Counted from the first letter of the stretch, positions 1-10,045 are shown. The stretch: DNA of 64,000 nucleotides from Methylophilaceae bacterium (GCA_028823485.1 JAPKBG010000005.1:1-64000); one strand, 5' to 3'. A program made the numbers and translations. Notes: generated from the letters alone by a model not told the origin.

Positions 1-1
1 G

Positions 2-529
2 AGTTGTCATGGCTTTATTGATGATAACGATGAGGGCGCTACTTGGATGGGTTTGAGTGCGCAATTGCTTTCAGGGTTAAGTGTTAACGGTGAGTTTAGT
101 TTGCATTTGTCTATCGGTAATGGAAAAGTAAGAGAATCTATTGTTAACAAATTAGGCATAGCGAGCTTTTTTAGTGTTTTTCACCCTGATGCTTCCATTG
201 CACAAACAGGAGTGGTTGGTCTAGGGACATTGATTGCTGCGCAAGCCGTTGTTGCTCCAAGCGCGAAAATTGGTCACCATTGTATTGTTAACCATTCCTC
301 GGTCGTAGACCATGATTGTATCGTAGGTGATTTTTCACATATCGCGCCACAGTCCAGCTTAGGTGGCGCATCTAAAATTGGTAAAGGTGTATTAGTTGGC
401 GCTGGTGCTGTGATTATGCCTGGTATTGCTGTTGGAGACTACGCGGTTGTCGGTGCGGGTGCTATTGTGACAAAAAACGTACCTGCTGGCGTAGTCGTTA
501 TTGGCAATCCTGCCAAAAAAATGAATTAA
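2..529 (+). CDS. PglD-like sugar N/O-acetyltransferase (5' end outside window)
   Basis: The ORF track starts at an internal ATG, but the frame is open to the window edge and upstream codons read GFIDDN, typical of the small Rossmann-like N-terminal domain of the PglD/NeuD acetyltransferases. The rest is a left-handed beta-helix of hexapeptide repeats (SAKIGHHCIVNHSSVVDHDC and onward) with the expected His in the NHSSVVDHD stretch. It ends in a loop with GNPAKK, as usual in this family. The likely reaction is acetyl-CoA-dependent acetylation of a UDP-amino sugar. The following two genes are pglE-like and pglF-like, which supports a bacillosamine-type pathway. Exact substrate is inferred. Confidence 0.85.
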   Translation, partial: SCHGFIDDNDEGATWMGLSAQLLSGLSVNGEFSLHLSIGNGKVRESIVNKLGIASFFSVFHPDASIAQTGVVGLGTLIAAQAVVAPSAKIGHHCIVNHSSVVDHDCIVGDFSHIAPQSSLGGASKIGKGVLVGAGAVIMPGIAVGDYAVVGAGAIVTKNVPAGVVVIGNPAKKMN

Positions 530-545
530 GTAAGGCTTTTTTTTC

Positions 546-1739
546 GTGTTAAATCACCCAAATATTTCACCATGGCCACATTATGAAGCAGATGAAATAG
601 AAGCTGCCACTAAAACGCTTAGCACGGGCGAAGTCAATTACTGGACAGGTAAGTTAGGCAAACAGTTCGAGCAAACATATGCAGCCCATGTGGGACAACC
701 ATATGGTCTTGCACTTAGTAACGGTACCATTGCTTTGGAGCTTGCATTACGTGCGTTAGGCGTTGGATCTGGGGATGAGGTGATTGTTGCCAGCCGTAGT
801 TATGTAGCTTCTGCTAGCTGTGTGATGATGATTGGGGCAAAACCTATATTTGCTGATGTAGATATTGATAGCGGCAATATTAGCCCCGAAACAATTCGGC
901 CATTAATTTCAAACAAAACTAAAGCCATTATTCCTGTACATGTCGGTGGTTGGCCTTGCAATATGCCTGTTATCATGGGTTTGGCGAATAAGCATGGCAT
1001 TAAAGTGATTGAAGATTGCGCGCAAGCGCATGGCGCTTTTGTTGGCAATAAACCAGTTGGTGCTTGGGGACATGCTGCTATATTTAGCTTTTGCCAAGAT
1101 AAGATTATCTCCACAGGTGGAGAGGGCGGTATGTTAATACTAAGCGCAGAAGAAGCTTATAAAAAAGCTTGGGCATATAAAGATATCGGGCGCAGTTATG
1201 ATGCTGTATATCATAAAAAGCATGCTGATGGATTTCGGTGGTTAGTTGAGACAGCAGGGTCTAATTTTAGAATGACTGAATTTCAATCAGCTATTGGCCT
1301 AAAACAGTTGGAAAAACTTCCAGACTGGATAACAAAAAGAAATCATCATGCTAATGCTCTTATAGAGACGCTAGCTCAATTTGATTTTATTGAGACACCA
1401 ATATTACCGTCATCAGAAGGTAGTCAGAATGCCTACTATAGGCTCTATTCTAAAGTTAAAACCAATGCCGTTCTAAATAAATTAAGTGGTGCGGGGCTTA
1501 GGGACTATATTATTAAGCAGCTAACTGTATCCGGTATCCCATGCTTTTCTGGATCTTGCGCAGAAGTTTACCGTGAAAAACTTTTTACTGAATTGGCGCC
1601 TACAAGTAGGTTGCCAAACGCCTCTATTTTTTCTGATTATGCATTTTGCCTCTTGGTACATCACACTATTAGTAGTGAACAGCTTGGTATGATGAAAGCC
1701 ACTCTCAATCAGGTGTTAAGTGAATTAATAACCAAATAA
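546..1739 (+). CDS. PglE-like DegT/DnrJ/EryC1/StrS sugar aminotransferase
   Basis: A 397-residue PLP-dependent aminotransferase that would transfer an amino group to a 4-keto UDP-sugar. The PLP-binding pattern of the DegT family is visible: IEDCAQAHGA near residues 156-165 and the Schiff-base lysine at about residue 186 in FCQDKIISTGGEGG. The start is GTG, preceded by AAGTAAGG about 12 nt upstream; no better ATG lies nearby. It follows the acetyltransferase by 16 nt and precedes the 4,6-dehydratase, so the three genes match the D-E-F steps of UDP-diacetylbacillosamine synthesis. Another amino sugar (for example a legionaminate precursor) cannot be excluded. Confidence 0.88.
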   Translation: MLNHPNISPWPHYEADEIEAATKTLSTGEVNYWTGKLGKQFEQTYAAHVGQPYGLALSNGTIALELALRALGVGSGDEVIVASRSYVASASCVMMIGAKPIFADVDIDSGNISPETIRPLISNKTKAIIPVHVGGWPCNMPVIMGLANKHGIKVIEDCAQAHGAFVGNKPVGAWGHAAIFSFCQDKIISTGGEGGMLILSAEEAYKKAWAYKDIGRSYDAVYHKKHADGFRWLVETAGSNFRMTEFQSAIGLKQLEKLPDWITKRNHHANALIETLAQFDFIETPILPSSEGSQNAYYRLYSKVKTNAVLNKLSGAGLRDYIIKQLTVSGIPCFSGSCAEVYREKLFTELAPTSRLPNASIFSDYAFCLLVHHTISSEQLGMMKATLNQVLSELITK

Positions 1740-1804
1740 CCAATGGGTAGCTAAAAGTTAGGTAAAATATACTGTCATTTAACTATTAATATTAAAGATT
1801 AACT

Positions 1805-3697
1805 ATGCATCGTTGGACGATTTTAAAAAATTCGCGCGCTTTATCTGCACTATCGCACGATATTGGGGTGGTGATCATTGCATGGGTTGTTGCTTATTTG
1901 TTACGGTTTAATTTTAATTTATCTGCTGAGTTTATTTCTGGCATGTGGATGAATTTACTATGGGTGTTACCGCTTCAGGCCATTACTTTTTCTATATTTG
2001 GGCTTTATCAAGGTGTTTGGCGGTTTGCTAGCATTCCAGACCTAAAACGTATACTAAAGGCAATCGCTGTTAGTGGCTTATTAATAGTTGCTATCTACTT
2101 AATGTTCAAACCATTTGGCGTTATTCCACGTTCTGTTCTATTGCTAAATCCAATTCTATTAATTCTAGCGATGGGGGCGAGTCGATTTGCTTATCGTGCG
2201 TGGAAAGAGCACCGTCAGTATGGATCGATGGGGGCTAAAGGTAAGCCTGTTATTGTGTTAGGGGCTGGGGAGGCGGCAATTGCCTTGGTGAAAGATTTGG
2301 CACGTAGTGAGACATGGCAGGTAGTGGGATTGTTAGATGATGATGAAGCTATTGTGGGGCGGCAGCTTGAGGGGGCGAGAGTATTGGGTACTATTAAAGA
2401 TTTGCCAACTTTTTCTTCAAAATACGAAGTGCAGAATGTAATTGTTGCCATGCCATCGGTTGAGCATCTTAAAAGGCGTGCTGCTGTTGATGCGGCAAAT
2501 GCATGCGATATGACGGTGCTTACAGTCCCTGCATTTGATGATTTAATCAGTGGGAAAGTCAGCATTTCTCAAATTCGCAAGGTGGAAGTTGAGGATTTGC
2601 TTGGTCGAGAGCCTGTGCAGTTAGATACGTTGGGGTTGCATGATCTCATTGAAGATAATGCAATATTAGTCACTGGCGCGGGTGGCTCCATTGGTTCTGA
2701 GCTTTGCCGACAAATTTTAAAGTATCACCCTAGCCAACTGATTTGTGTTGATACCTCCGAGTTTTCTTTGTATCAAATTGAGCAGGAATTTAGTCAGCTA
2801 AAACTGGATGATAAAACAAATATTATTTATGTCACCGCGAATGTGAGAAATGAAAAGCGTATTAAAGCATTATTAACAACTTATCAACCAACCGTGGTTT
2901 ACCATGCGGCTGCGTATAAACATGTGCCATTGATGGAGAACATGAATGTTGCTGAAGCTTTGTCTAATAATGTATTAGGCACTTATACCGTTGCTAAAGC
3001 GTGTAATGACACAGCGGTAAGTAAATTTGTATTGATATCGACAGATAAGGCAGTTAATCCGACCAATGTGATGGGTGCGAGTAAGCGTTTGGCAGAGATG
3101 GTGTGTCAAGGTTTGCAAGGAGAAGGTGGCACTAAATTTGTTACTGTGCGCTTTGGTAATGTACTTGGTAGTAGTGGTAGTGTGATTCCGAAATTTAGAG
3201 AACAAATTGCCAATGGCGGCCCTGTAACGATTACACATCCAGAGATTACGCGTTACTTCATGTCTATTCCAGAAGCGGCTCAACTAGTCATGCAAGCCGG
3301 TATGATGGGGTCTGGAGGTGAAATTTTTGTGTTGGATATGGGTGAGTCAGTGAAAATTGTGAATCTAGCCAAAGATATGATTCGCTTGTCTGGATTAAGC
3401 GAAGACGAAGTAGATATTGTCTATACTGGATTAAGACCAGGTGAAAAATTATACGAAGAGCTTTTGGCTGATGATGAGCATACACTGAGTACGCCACATG
3501 ATAAATTGAGAATAGCAGAAGCGCGTACGGCTGACTTTGCTTGGGTTCATGAGTTATTAGCATGGATAGAGTCAATTCATGATGAAGATGAGGATGTGAT
3601 TAAAGCTGGTTTGAAAACTTGGGTTGAAGAGTATGAAATTGACATGGCGACTAGTAAGCATGCTAGTCGCACAGCAGAAACAGTACCGATACATTAG
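1805..3697 (+). CDS. PglF/WbpM-type membrane UDP-sugar 4,6-dehydratase
   Basis: A 630-residue protein with about four N-terminal membrane helices. It carries a first nucleotide-binding fold (VLGAGEAA, near residue 150) and a second Rossmann SDR domain (TGAGGSIGSE, near residue 290). The catalytic region reads STDKAVNPTNVMGASK (about residues 412-426): Met replaces the usual SDR Tyr before xxxK, as known for the long PglF/WbpM/FlaA1-like dehydratases. The family makes UDP-4-keto-6-deoxy sugars for surface glycans. Here it would feed the upstream PglE- and PglD-like enzymes. A 65-nt gap before the gene shows no clear promoter. Confidence 0.92.
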   Translation: MHRWTILKNSRALSALSHDIGVVIIAWVVAYLLRFNFNLSAEFISGMWMNLLWVLPLQAITFSIFGLYQGVWRFASIPDLKRILKAIAVSGLLIVAIYLMFKPFGVIPRSVLLLNPILLILAMGASRFAYRAWKEHRQYGSMGAKGKPVIVLGAGEAAIALVKDLARSETWQVVGLLDDDEAIVGRQLEGARVLGTIKDLPTFSSKYEVQNVIVAMPSVEHLKRRAAVDAANACDMTVLTVPAFDDLISGKVSISQIRKVEVEDLLGREPVQLDTLGLHDLIEDNAILVTGAGGSIGSELCRQILKYHPSQLICVDTSEFSLYQIEQEFSQLKLDDKTNIIYVTANVRNEKRIKALLTTYQPTVVYHAAAYKHVPLMENMNVAEALSNNVLGTYTVAKACNDTAVSKFVLISTDKAVNPTNVMGASKRLAEMVCQGLQGEGGTKFVTVRFGNVLGSSGSVIPKFREQIANGGPVTITHPEITRYFMSIPEAAQLVMQAGMMGSGGEIFVLDMGESVKIVNLAKDMIRLSGLSEDEVDIVYTGLRPGEKLYEELLADDEHTLSTPHDKLRIAEARTADFAWVHELLAWIESIHDEDEDVIKAGLKTWVEEYEIDMATSKHASRTAETVPIH

Positions 3698-3714
3698 GAT
3701 GCGTTTAGCATAAT

Positions 3715-4584
3715 ATGCAGAAAATTACGAAAGCAGTTTTTCCCGTCGCTGGTCTTGGTACCCGCTTTTTACCAGCAACCAAAGCCAGCCCTAAAGAGAT
3801 GTTGCCTATTGTTGATAAGCCGCTCATTCAATATGCCGCTGAAGAGGCGATTGCTGCAGGCGCGACAGAGTTAATATTTATTACAGGTAAAAATAAACGA
3901 TCCATTGAAGACCATTTTGATGTTGCGGGGGAGTTGGAAGCGCAGCTAGAAGCGAGTGGTAAGCAAAAAATGCTTAATATCTTGCGTGATATCTTACCAT
4001 CGCATGTGTCTTGTATTTTTATTCGCCAACCCAAAGCCTTGGGTTTGGGCCATGCCGTGCTTTGTGCAAAGCCAGTAGTTGGCAATGAGCCATTCTCTGT
4101 TATTTTGGCAGATGATTTAATTGATGGAGAAGTTTCAGTAGTGAAGCAAGTGTCAGACGTTTATGCCGTAAAAGGCTGTTCTGTATTAGGTGTCGAAGAT
4201 GTGCCGCCGAGTGCAACGGCTAGCTACGGCATTGTTGATGCGGAAACCATTGAAAAAGATCTTTTGAAAGTGAATAGCATCGTTGAGAAACCACAGCCAG
4301 ATGATGCGCCATCTAATTTGGGTGTCGTTGGCCGTTATATTTTTACACCTAAAATCTTTGATTGTTTGGAGAAGGTTAAGCCTGGAATGGGTGGTGAAAT
4401 TCAGTTAACAGATGGCATTTCTGACCTGATGAAGCTGGAGGATGTTTATGCTTACCGCTTTCATGGCAAGCGATTTGACTGTGGTAGCAAGCTTGGCTTT
4501 ATGCAAGCCAATGTTGAACTGGCCTTAAAACACCCTGAATTACAAGTAGACTTTGCTAAGTACCTAAAAAGCCTACCATTATGA
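3715..4584 (+). CDS. galU: UTP-glucose-1-phosphate uridylyltransferase
   Basis: A 289-residue nucleotidyltransferase with the GalU signature [19 protein letters not shown] at the N-terminus, and [13 protein letters not shown]. It makes UDP-glucose from UTP and glucose-1-phosphate in the cytoplasm. Length and motifs are full-family. It sits 17 nt after the sugar dehydratase and overlaps the next gene by ATGA, so sugar-nucleotide supply and surface polysaccharide genes are probably co-transcribed. Confidence 0.96.
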   Translation: MQKITKAVFPVAGLGTRFLPATKASPKEMLPIVDKPLIQYAAEEAIAAGATELIFITGKNKRSIEDHFDVAGELEAQLEASGKQKMLNILRDILPSHVSCIFIRQPKALGLGHAVLCAKPVVGNEPFSVILADDLIDGEVSVVKQVSDVYAVKGCSVLGVEDVPPSATASYGIVDAETIEKDLLKVNSIVEKPQPDDAPSNLGVVGRYIFTPKIFDCLEKVKPGMGGEIQLTDGISDLMKLEDVYAYRFHGKRFDCGSKLGFMQANVELALKHPELQVDFAKYLKSLPL

Positions 4585-5126
4585 GTGCTGTAAACCCTCA
4601 TCAATATAAACAAGATGCTGAGGTGCTCTACAGTGAGGAGGCGGTGGCATCGGCGATATCCACTATCGCCAGAGCCTTGAATGCAGACTATCAAGATGAA
4701 CTGCCGATCGTGCTGAGTGTTATGAATGGTGCTGCCTACTTTACGGGGCAATTACTCCCTCATTTAGATTTTCCATTGGCACTTGATTATGTCCATGCCA
4801 CACGTTATCAAGGCGGTATAGAAGGAAAAGCTGTGCGTTGGATAGTTGAGCCTAAAGCTGAAATTAAAAATAGGTCTGTTTTGATACTGGATGATATCCT
4901 CGATGAAGGCGTGACATTGAAATCGGTTGTGGATGCCTGTCATGCACTAGGCGCTAAACAGGTTAAAGTGGCCGTTTTAGTGGATAAAGCACTCAATAAA
5001 ATAAAACCAATCACAGCTGAATACATTGGTATCACAGTCCCCAATCGATATATTTTTGGTTGTGGCATGGATGTTAATGGCTGGTGGCGCAACCTACCGG
5101 CTATTTACGCATTAAAAACATCATGA
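4581..5126 (+). CDS. hpt: Hypoxanthine-guanine phosphoribosyltransferase
   Basis: A 181-residue type I phosphoribosyltransferase. The PRPP-binding motif [14 protein letters not shown] lies near residues 97-110, and the N-terminal region has the family's [13 protein letters not shown] loop. It salvages hypoxanthine/guanine to the nucleotide with PRPP. It is joined to galU and galE by 4-nt overlaps on both sides, an arrangement that implies translational coupling. The base specificity is assigned by family resemblance to betaproteobacterial Hpt proteins. Confidence 0.88.
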   Translation: MSAVNPHQYKQDAEVLYSEEAVASAISTIARALNADYQDELPIVLSVMNGAAYFTGQLLPHLDFPLALDYVHATRYQGGIEGKAVRWIVEPKAEIKNRSVLILDDILDEGVTLKSVVDACHALGAKQVKVAVLVDKALNKIKPITAEYIGITVPNRYIFGCGMDVNGWWRNLPAIYALKTS

Positions 5127-6133
5127 CTACAGTGCTCGTAACAGGCGGTGCAGGCTATATAGGATCACACGCTTGCGTGGAACTGCTAAATGCCAACTTT
5201 GATGTGCTTGTATTAGACAACTTTTGTAATAGTAAAGCCACGTCCATTAAGCGCGTTGAAAAAATAACAGGAAAATCCATCACGTTAATTGAAGGTGATG
5301 TGAGGGACAAAGCCACCTTAACGATGTTATTTTCTGACCACCAGATTGATGCAGTCATGCACTTCGCTGGATTAAAGGCTGTAAGTGATTCGGTTAATAA
5401 CCCACTTGCGTATTATGATAATAACGTCATGGGTAGTATCACCTTGCTTGAGGTAATGTCTGAATTTTCGGTCAACAACATCGTATTTAGTTCGTCGGCT
5501 ACTGTCTATGGTTTTTCCGATGATAAGCCGATTCCAGAAACGGCTCCACTTAGTCCATTTAATCCTTATGGCCATAATAAACGCATGGTTGAGCAGGTGC
5601 TAGCTGATATTAGTATTGCAGAACCAAGTTGGAATATTGCTTCGCTACGCTATTTTAATCCTGTAGGCGCGCACCCTAGTGGCGAAATTGGTGAAGACCC
5701 TAACGGTGTGCCTAATAATTTAATGCCTTATGTATCGCAAGTGGCGGTTGGTAAGCGCGAGCGTTTAAGCGTGTTTGGTAATGATTATCCTACTATTGAT
5801 GGCACAGGCGTGCGGGATTACATTCATGTGGTTGATCTCGCACTAGGTCATGTAGCTGCGTTAAATAAACTGATGCAAGGCTGCGGCCTGCTCACGCTGA
5901 ATTTAGGCGCAGGACGCGGCTATAGCGTGCTAGAGCTGGTGCAAGCTTTTGAAGCATCAACAGAGCAAAAAATTCCATATGAAATTGTAAATAGACGTGC
6001 AGGTGATATTGCTATTTACTTTGCCGATGCAAGCTTAGCAAAGCAAGTTTTAGGCTGGAAAACCACAAAAACATTAGAGGATATTTGTCGAGATGCTTGG
6101 CGCTGGCAAACGAAAAATCCAAATGGGTATTAA
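5123..6133 (+). CDS. galE: UDP-glucose 4-epimerase
   Basis: A 336-residue SDR enzyme. NAD-binding TGGAGYIGSH lies at residues 7-16, SSSATVYG and the YGHNK active-site Tyr-Lys near residues 149-153, and FNPVGAHPSG follows. It interconverts UDP-glucose and UDP-galactose. The track start (GTG at 5084) adds 13 residues that overlap hpt; the ATG at 5123 overlaps the hpt stop as ATGA and puts the Rossmann motif at the family position, so I chose it. It completes the galU-hpt-galE group. Confidence 0.95.
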   Translation: MTTVLVTGGAGYIGSHACVELLNANFDVLVLDNFCNSKATSIKRVEKITGKSITLIEGDVRDKATLTMLFSDHQIDAVMHFAGLKAVSDSVNNPLAYYDNNVMGSITLLEVMSEFSVNNIVFSSSATVYGFSDDKPIPETAPLSPFNPYGHNKRMVEQVLADISIAEPSWNIASLRYFNPVGAHPSGEIGEDPNGVPNNLMPYVSQVAVGKRERLSVFGNDYPTIDGTGVRDYIHVVDLALGHVAALNKLMQGCGLLTLNLGAGRGYSVLELVQAFEASTEQKIPYEIVNRRAGDIAIYFADASLAKQVLGWKTTKTLEDICRDAWRWQTKNPNGY

Positions 6134-6171
6134 AGCAATCAGTTGAATGGTGTTGGTGACTTGTAAAGGTT

Positions 6172-6200
6172 TAGTCAAAATACAAGCCACTGGTTATAAT
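6172..6200 (+). promoter_or_regulatory. Candidate sigma-70 promoter for rnr-rlmB
   Basis: A perfect TATAAT -10 box (6195-6200) lies 17 bp after TAGTCA (6172-6177, 4 of 6 to TTGACA). It sits in the 136-nt gap between galE and rnr, and the predicted start site leaves a leader of about 60 nt. Inferred from sequence only. Confidence 0.45.
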
Positions 6201-6269
6201 GGTCATAGTTATACGCAAAATCATAAAGCCGTTAATATTTAACCGCTAAACAATCAATGAAAAGCCTAC

Positions 6270-8666
6270 ATGCCAAAGAAGAACACTTCTAAACGCAATA
6301 ATGATCCTCATGCGCAACGCGAAGCGGCGCAATATGAAACACCTTTGCCTAGTCGCGAACTGATTTTACAAGTCATTACCGAACAAGGTGTTCCTGTTGC
6401 TTTGAAAGACCTATATGCGATATTAGAAATCGCTGAAGATGAGCAAGAGATTTTAGGTCGTCGGCTCAATGCCATGGAGCGAGAGGGGCAAGTGATGCGT
6501 AATCGCAAAAACTTGCTTTGCTTGCCTGACAAAATCGACGCCATTGCAGGTGTGATTCAAGGTCACCAAGATGGCTTTGGCTTTTTAGTCCCCGATGATA
6601 AAGACAAGAATCCAGATGATGTCTTCTTGTCGAATAAACAAATGCAACAAGTCATGCATGGCGATCGCGCCATGGTGCGTATTAATGGTTTAGATCGAAG
6701 GGGGCGGCCAGAAGGCGCGATTGTTGAAGTGCTAGAACGCATGAATAAAACAATCGTCGGTCGTGTGATGCAGGGCACTGGTGTGACCGTTGTTGCTGCT
6801 GAAGATAAACGCATTAACCAAGACATCTTGATTCCATACCATTTGGATATGGGTGCTAAGGTAGGGCAGATTGTTGAAGTTGAAATGACTGAGCAGCCTT
6901 CCAAGCATGCTCACCCAATGGGTAAAGTGATTCAGATACTTGGTAACTATGCGGATAGCGGCATGGAAATCGAAATTGCGTTACGCAAACATAAATTACC
7001 GCACCAGTTTTCACCTGCCGCAATAAAGCAAGCGGAAGCGATTCCAAAAATAGTACAACCAAACGATTATAAAGACCGCATTGATTGTCGTGAGTTGCCT
7101 CTGATTACCATTGATGGTGAAACGGCACGTGATTTTGATGATGCCGTCTTTGCTGAGCCGCAAGGTGCTGGCTGGCGCTTGGTAGTGGCGATTGCCGATG
7201 TAAGTCACTATGTGACGCCTGATGATGCATTAGATAAAGACGCCATAGAACGTGGCAACTCTATTTACTTTCCACGACGTGTGATTCCGATGCTGCCAGA
7301 AGCGCTTTCGAATGGCTTATGTTCATTGAATCCTGATGTGGAGCGGCTATGCATGATTTGCGATATGCAAGTCAATGCGGATGGTATCGTTGATAGCTAC
7401 AAGTTCTACCCTTCAGTGATGCTATCTAAAGCAAGGATGACCTACACCAAGGTCGCCGATATGTTGGAAAATCCTGATGGCGACATGGCGAAAGAGCATG
7501 CCCATATCATGCCGCATGTACAAAACTTGTATGCGCTATACCAAGCGATGCTCGTTCAGCGTAAGCAACGTGGTGCGATTGAGTTTGATACATCAGAAAC
7601 CATGATGATCTTTAACGATGAAGGCAAGATTGATAGCATCGTGCCAACTTCACGCAATGAAGCGCATAAAATCATTGAAGAGTGTATGTTGGCTGCCAAT
7701 GTTTGTGCGGCTAATTACCTAGAGGCGAATAAACACGCTGCTGTTTATCGCGTGCATGAAGGGCCTAGTGCTGAGAAGTTAGAGTTATTAAGAACCTTTA
7801 TGAGCGGGTTTGGCTTTAGCGTGGCTGGTGGTGATAAACCACACACAAAGGACTATGCCAAGTTGATGAGCCAAATCAAAGGTCGTCCAGATGAACAGCT
7901 ATTACAAACCGTCTTATTGCGCTCTATGCAGCAAGCCGTTTATAGCCCAGATAATCAAGGCCATTTCGGTCTAGCATATGAAGCTTATACGCACTTCACA
8001 TCACCGATACGCCGTTATCCTGATCTTTTAGTGCATCGCGCCATTAAAGCGGTGGTCAATAAACAAACCTATAAAGTAAAAGACTGGGCTGCCTTAGGCA
8101 CGCATTGTTCCCTTACAGAGCGCCGCGCGGATGAAGCCAGCCGGGATGTCACTAACTGGCTGAAATGTTATTACATGCAAGATAAAGTCGGCGAGGTGTT
8201 TGAAGGTACCGTATCAGCTGTCACTTCCTTTGGTGTATTTGTAGCCTTGGATGATGCTTATGTCGAAGGCTTATTACACGTCACCGAGCTAGGTAATGAT
8301 TACTTCCATTACGAAAAAGCACTCCATGAGATGGTCGGAGAACGCACAGGTGCTAAATACCGCCTAGGTGATAGAGTGACTATTAAAGTCGCACGTGTAG
8401 ACCTAGAGACAACTAAAATTGATTTCAGCTTAGTCAACAAACAAGGCAACTTGGAACTTGCTGGCCACAGTAAAGGTCAAAAAAAACCTGCTGAACGCCA
8501 ATCTAGAGAGACTAGAGGCAGGTCAGATAGCAAGCCAAGCGGCAAACCAAAAGGCCTGCCTAAAAGCACTTCTAAAAAAACGGGTGGCCGTCAATCTGAA
8601 GCTGCAAAACCAAGCAGTAAAAAATCAACCAACAGTCGTAAAAAGTCGACTAAAAAGAAAAGATAA
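6270..8666 (+). CDS. rnr: Ribonuclease R
   Basis: A 798-residue 3'-5' exoribonuclease. Visible order: an N-terminal helix-turn-helix-like region (VTEQGVPVALKDLYAILEI), two cold-shock-type domains, the RNB catalytic domain with RDFDDAV near residue 286, and an S1 domain near residues 642-725. A Lys/Ser-rich basic tail ends in KKSTKKKR. The basic tail and HTH separate RNase R from RNase II. It degrades structured RNA and helps in rRNA and tmRNA-linked quality control. rlmB follows 3 nt later, a common rnr-rlmB pairing. Confidence 0.96.
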   Translation: MPKKNTSKRNNDPHAQREAAQYETPLPSRELILQVITEQGVPVALKDLYAILEIAEDEQEILGRRLNAMEREGQVMRNRKNLLCLPDKIDAIAGVIQGHQDGFGFLVPDDKDKNPDDVFLSNKQMQQVMHGDRAMVRINGLDRRGRPEGAIVEVLERMNKTIVGRVMQGTGVTVVAAEDKRINQDILIPYHLDMGAKVGQIVEVEMTEQPSKHAHPMGKVIQILGNYADSGMEIEIALRKHKLPHQFSPAAIKQAEAIPKIVQPNDYKDRIDCRELPLITIDGETARDFDDAVFAEPQGAGWRLVVAIADVSHYVTPDDALDKDAIERGNSIYFPRRVIPMLPEALSNGLCSLNPDVERLCMICDMQVNADGIVDSYKFYPSVMLSKARMTYTKVADMLENPDGDMAKEHAHIMPHVQNLYALYQAMLVQRKQRGAIEFDTSETMMIFNDEGKIDSIVPTSRNEAHKIIEECMLAANVCAANYLEANKHAAVYRVHEGPSAEKLELLRTFMSGFGFSVAGGDKPHTKDYAKLMSQIKGRPDEQLLQTVLLRSMQQAVYSPDNQGHFGLAYEAYTHFTSPIRRYPDLLVHRAIKAVVNKQTYKVKDWAALGTHCSLTERRADEASRDVTNWLKCYYMQDKVGEVFEGTVSAVTSFGVFVALDDAYVEGLLHVTELGNDYFHYEKALHEMVGERTGAKYRLGDRVTIKVARVDLETTKIDFSLVNKQGNLELAGHSKGQKKPAERQSRETRGRSDSKPSGKPKGLPKSTSKKTGGRQSEAAKPSSKKSTNSRKKSTKKKR

Positions 8667-8669
8667 GCA

Positions 8670-9419
8670 ATGAGCGATTCACGCATATTATTTGGCTTTC
8701 ACGCCGTCCAGAGCCGCATGCGCCAGCATGCAACCAGTATTCAAGAAATTTTAATCGACGAAGGACGAGTCGACCCACGTATGAAGGACATAATAAAGCT
8801 TGCTGAAGCTTCTAATATACGTGTGATGCAGGTTGATCGGGATAGACTTGACGGCATGGCTGGCAGAAACGGCCGTCATCAGGGGGTGATTGCACGTGTC
8901 GTTGATACGCCAATCCCATATAAAGACATTCACGATGTTTTAGAGTCAGACTTAAAAGAACCACCATTTTTCTTGATTCTTGATGGTGTAGAAGACCCGC
9001 ACAATCTAGGCGCTTGCTTACGTGTCGCTGATGGTATGGGCGTTCATGCAGTCATCGCACCTAAAGACAGAGCAGTTGGTTTAAATGCCACTGTGCGTAA
9101 AGTAGCGAGTGGTGCGGCAGAAACTGTACCGTTTATCTCAGTGACTAACCTTGCTAGAACAATACGTGAGCTAAAAGAAGCGGGTGTATTCGTCATTGGT
9201 ACGACAATGGATTCTGAGAGCACGTTGCTCAACACTAAGCTAGATGGTCCAATTGCATTGGTTTTAGGCTCAGAAGGCGATGGTATCCGTCGTTTAACCG
9301 CTGAAAGCTGTGATGCATTAGTGACGATTCCAATGTTTGGCTCAGTTGAGAGTTTGAATGTCAGTGTTGCTAGCGGTATTTGCTTATATGAAGTGCGTCG
9401 CCAAAGGAGTGCAGTTTAA
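8670..9419 (+). CDS. rlmB: 23S rRNA (guanosine-2251-2'-O)-methyltransferase
   Basis: A 249-residue SPOUT-class (SpoU) methyltransferase. An N-terminal substrate-binding domain ([11 protein letters not shown]) is followed by the knotted SAM-binding domain with [28 protein letters not shown] and [12 protein letters not shown]. It methylates the ribose of G2251 in the peptidyl-transferase P loop. It is immediately downstream of rnr and probably shares its transcript. Confidence 0.95.
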   Translation: MSDSRILFGFHAVQSRMRQHATSIQEILIDEGRVDPRMKDIIKLAEASNIRVMQVDRDRLDGMAGRNGRHQGVIARVVDTPIPYKDIHDVLESDLKEPPFFLILDGVEDPHNLGACLRVADGMGVHAVIAPKDRAVGLNATVRKVASGAAETVPFISVTNLARTIRELKEAGVFVIGTTMDSESTLLNTKLDGPIALVLGSEGDGIRRLTAESCDALVTIPMFGSVESLNVSVASGICLYEVRRQRSAV

Positions 9420-9426
9420 GGTTTTG

Positions 9427-9846
9427 ATGTTAGGTAAAATGATGGCTAGGCTCTGCGTAACGTTTTTCTTTTTGTTGTTAACATCGCAATCTTTCGCAGA
9501 GGAAGGTTAGCTGATTGTAACCCCAAATGAAGTGCTTAACCTCAATGAAGCCATCTCTTTAGTGGTCGTTAAATCCAATGACGAAATAAGCTGGCCAGAA
9601 AAGTTAAGTTTAACCCCTTCCAATCAAGTGGATAGTGAAGTCGTAGAGTTGCTCGCGACAACAGAAAAAAGCAGCACAAGACGTCATTACAAAGGGAAGG
9701 GCACATCAACCTTTAAAGGTGATGTGCTTGCCCAGCTCACCAACTTCTTCTTTTGGACGTCGACGACTGATACTTCTGGCTTTTGCATGGCGGTCTACGC
9801 AGACAGGAGCTATTCGATCTGGAAAACACCCCTGGCATTTACGTGA
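9427..9846 (+). pseudogene. Broken secreted-protein gene, possibly the N-terminus of an outer-membrane phospholipase A
   Basis: An ATG at 9427 opens a convincing signal peptide (MLGKMMARLCVTFFFLLLTSQSFAEEG) that hits an in-frame TAG at 9508-9510. The same frame then continues for about 112 codons, of which the track shows only the part after GTG 9532. The body (SWPEKLSLTP, then STRRHYKGKG, then FKGDVLAQL) resembles, from memory, the N-terminal domain of betaproteobacterial PldA proteins. No catalytic domain follows, and the reading frame ends at 9846. So the gene is interrupted and truncated; the family name is tentative. Confidence 0.5.
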
Positions 9847-10045
9847 CATGTGCTCACTTGAACCTTGATTTTTAAAGTCTGAAAAAAGATGGAATCTGCG
9901 GTTCTGGATTTACCTAGGCTTACCAACAGCACACTTTCATACCATGTCCAAAGCGCACCAATCCAATTTTAGTAATGCGGGACCTATGAGGGGTAGCGCT
10001 TGTTGTTTTTAAATCTAAAAAAGTAGTGGTAGGTAGTATAAATAG

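Noticed and set aside
5084-5122. Longer GalE N-terminus from the GTG in the track.
   Set aside because: It overlaps hpt coding sequence and pushes the NAD motif inward; the ATGA overlap at 5123 is the normal coupled start.
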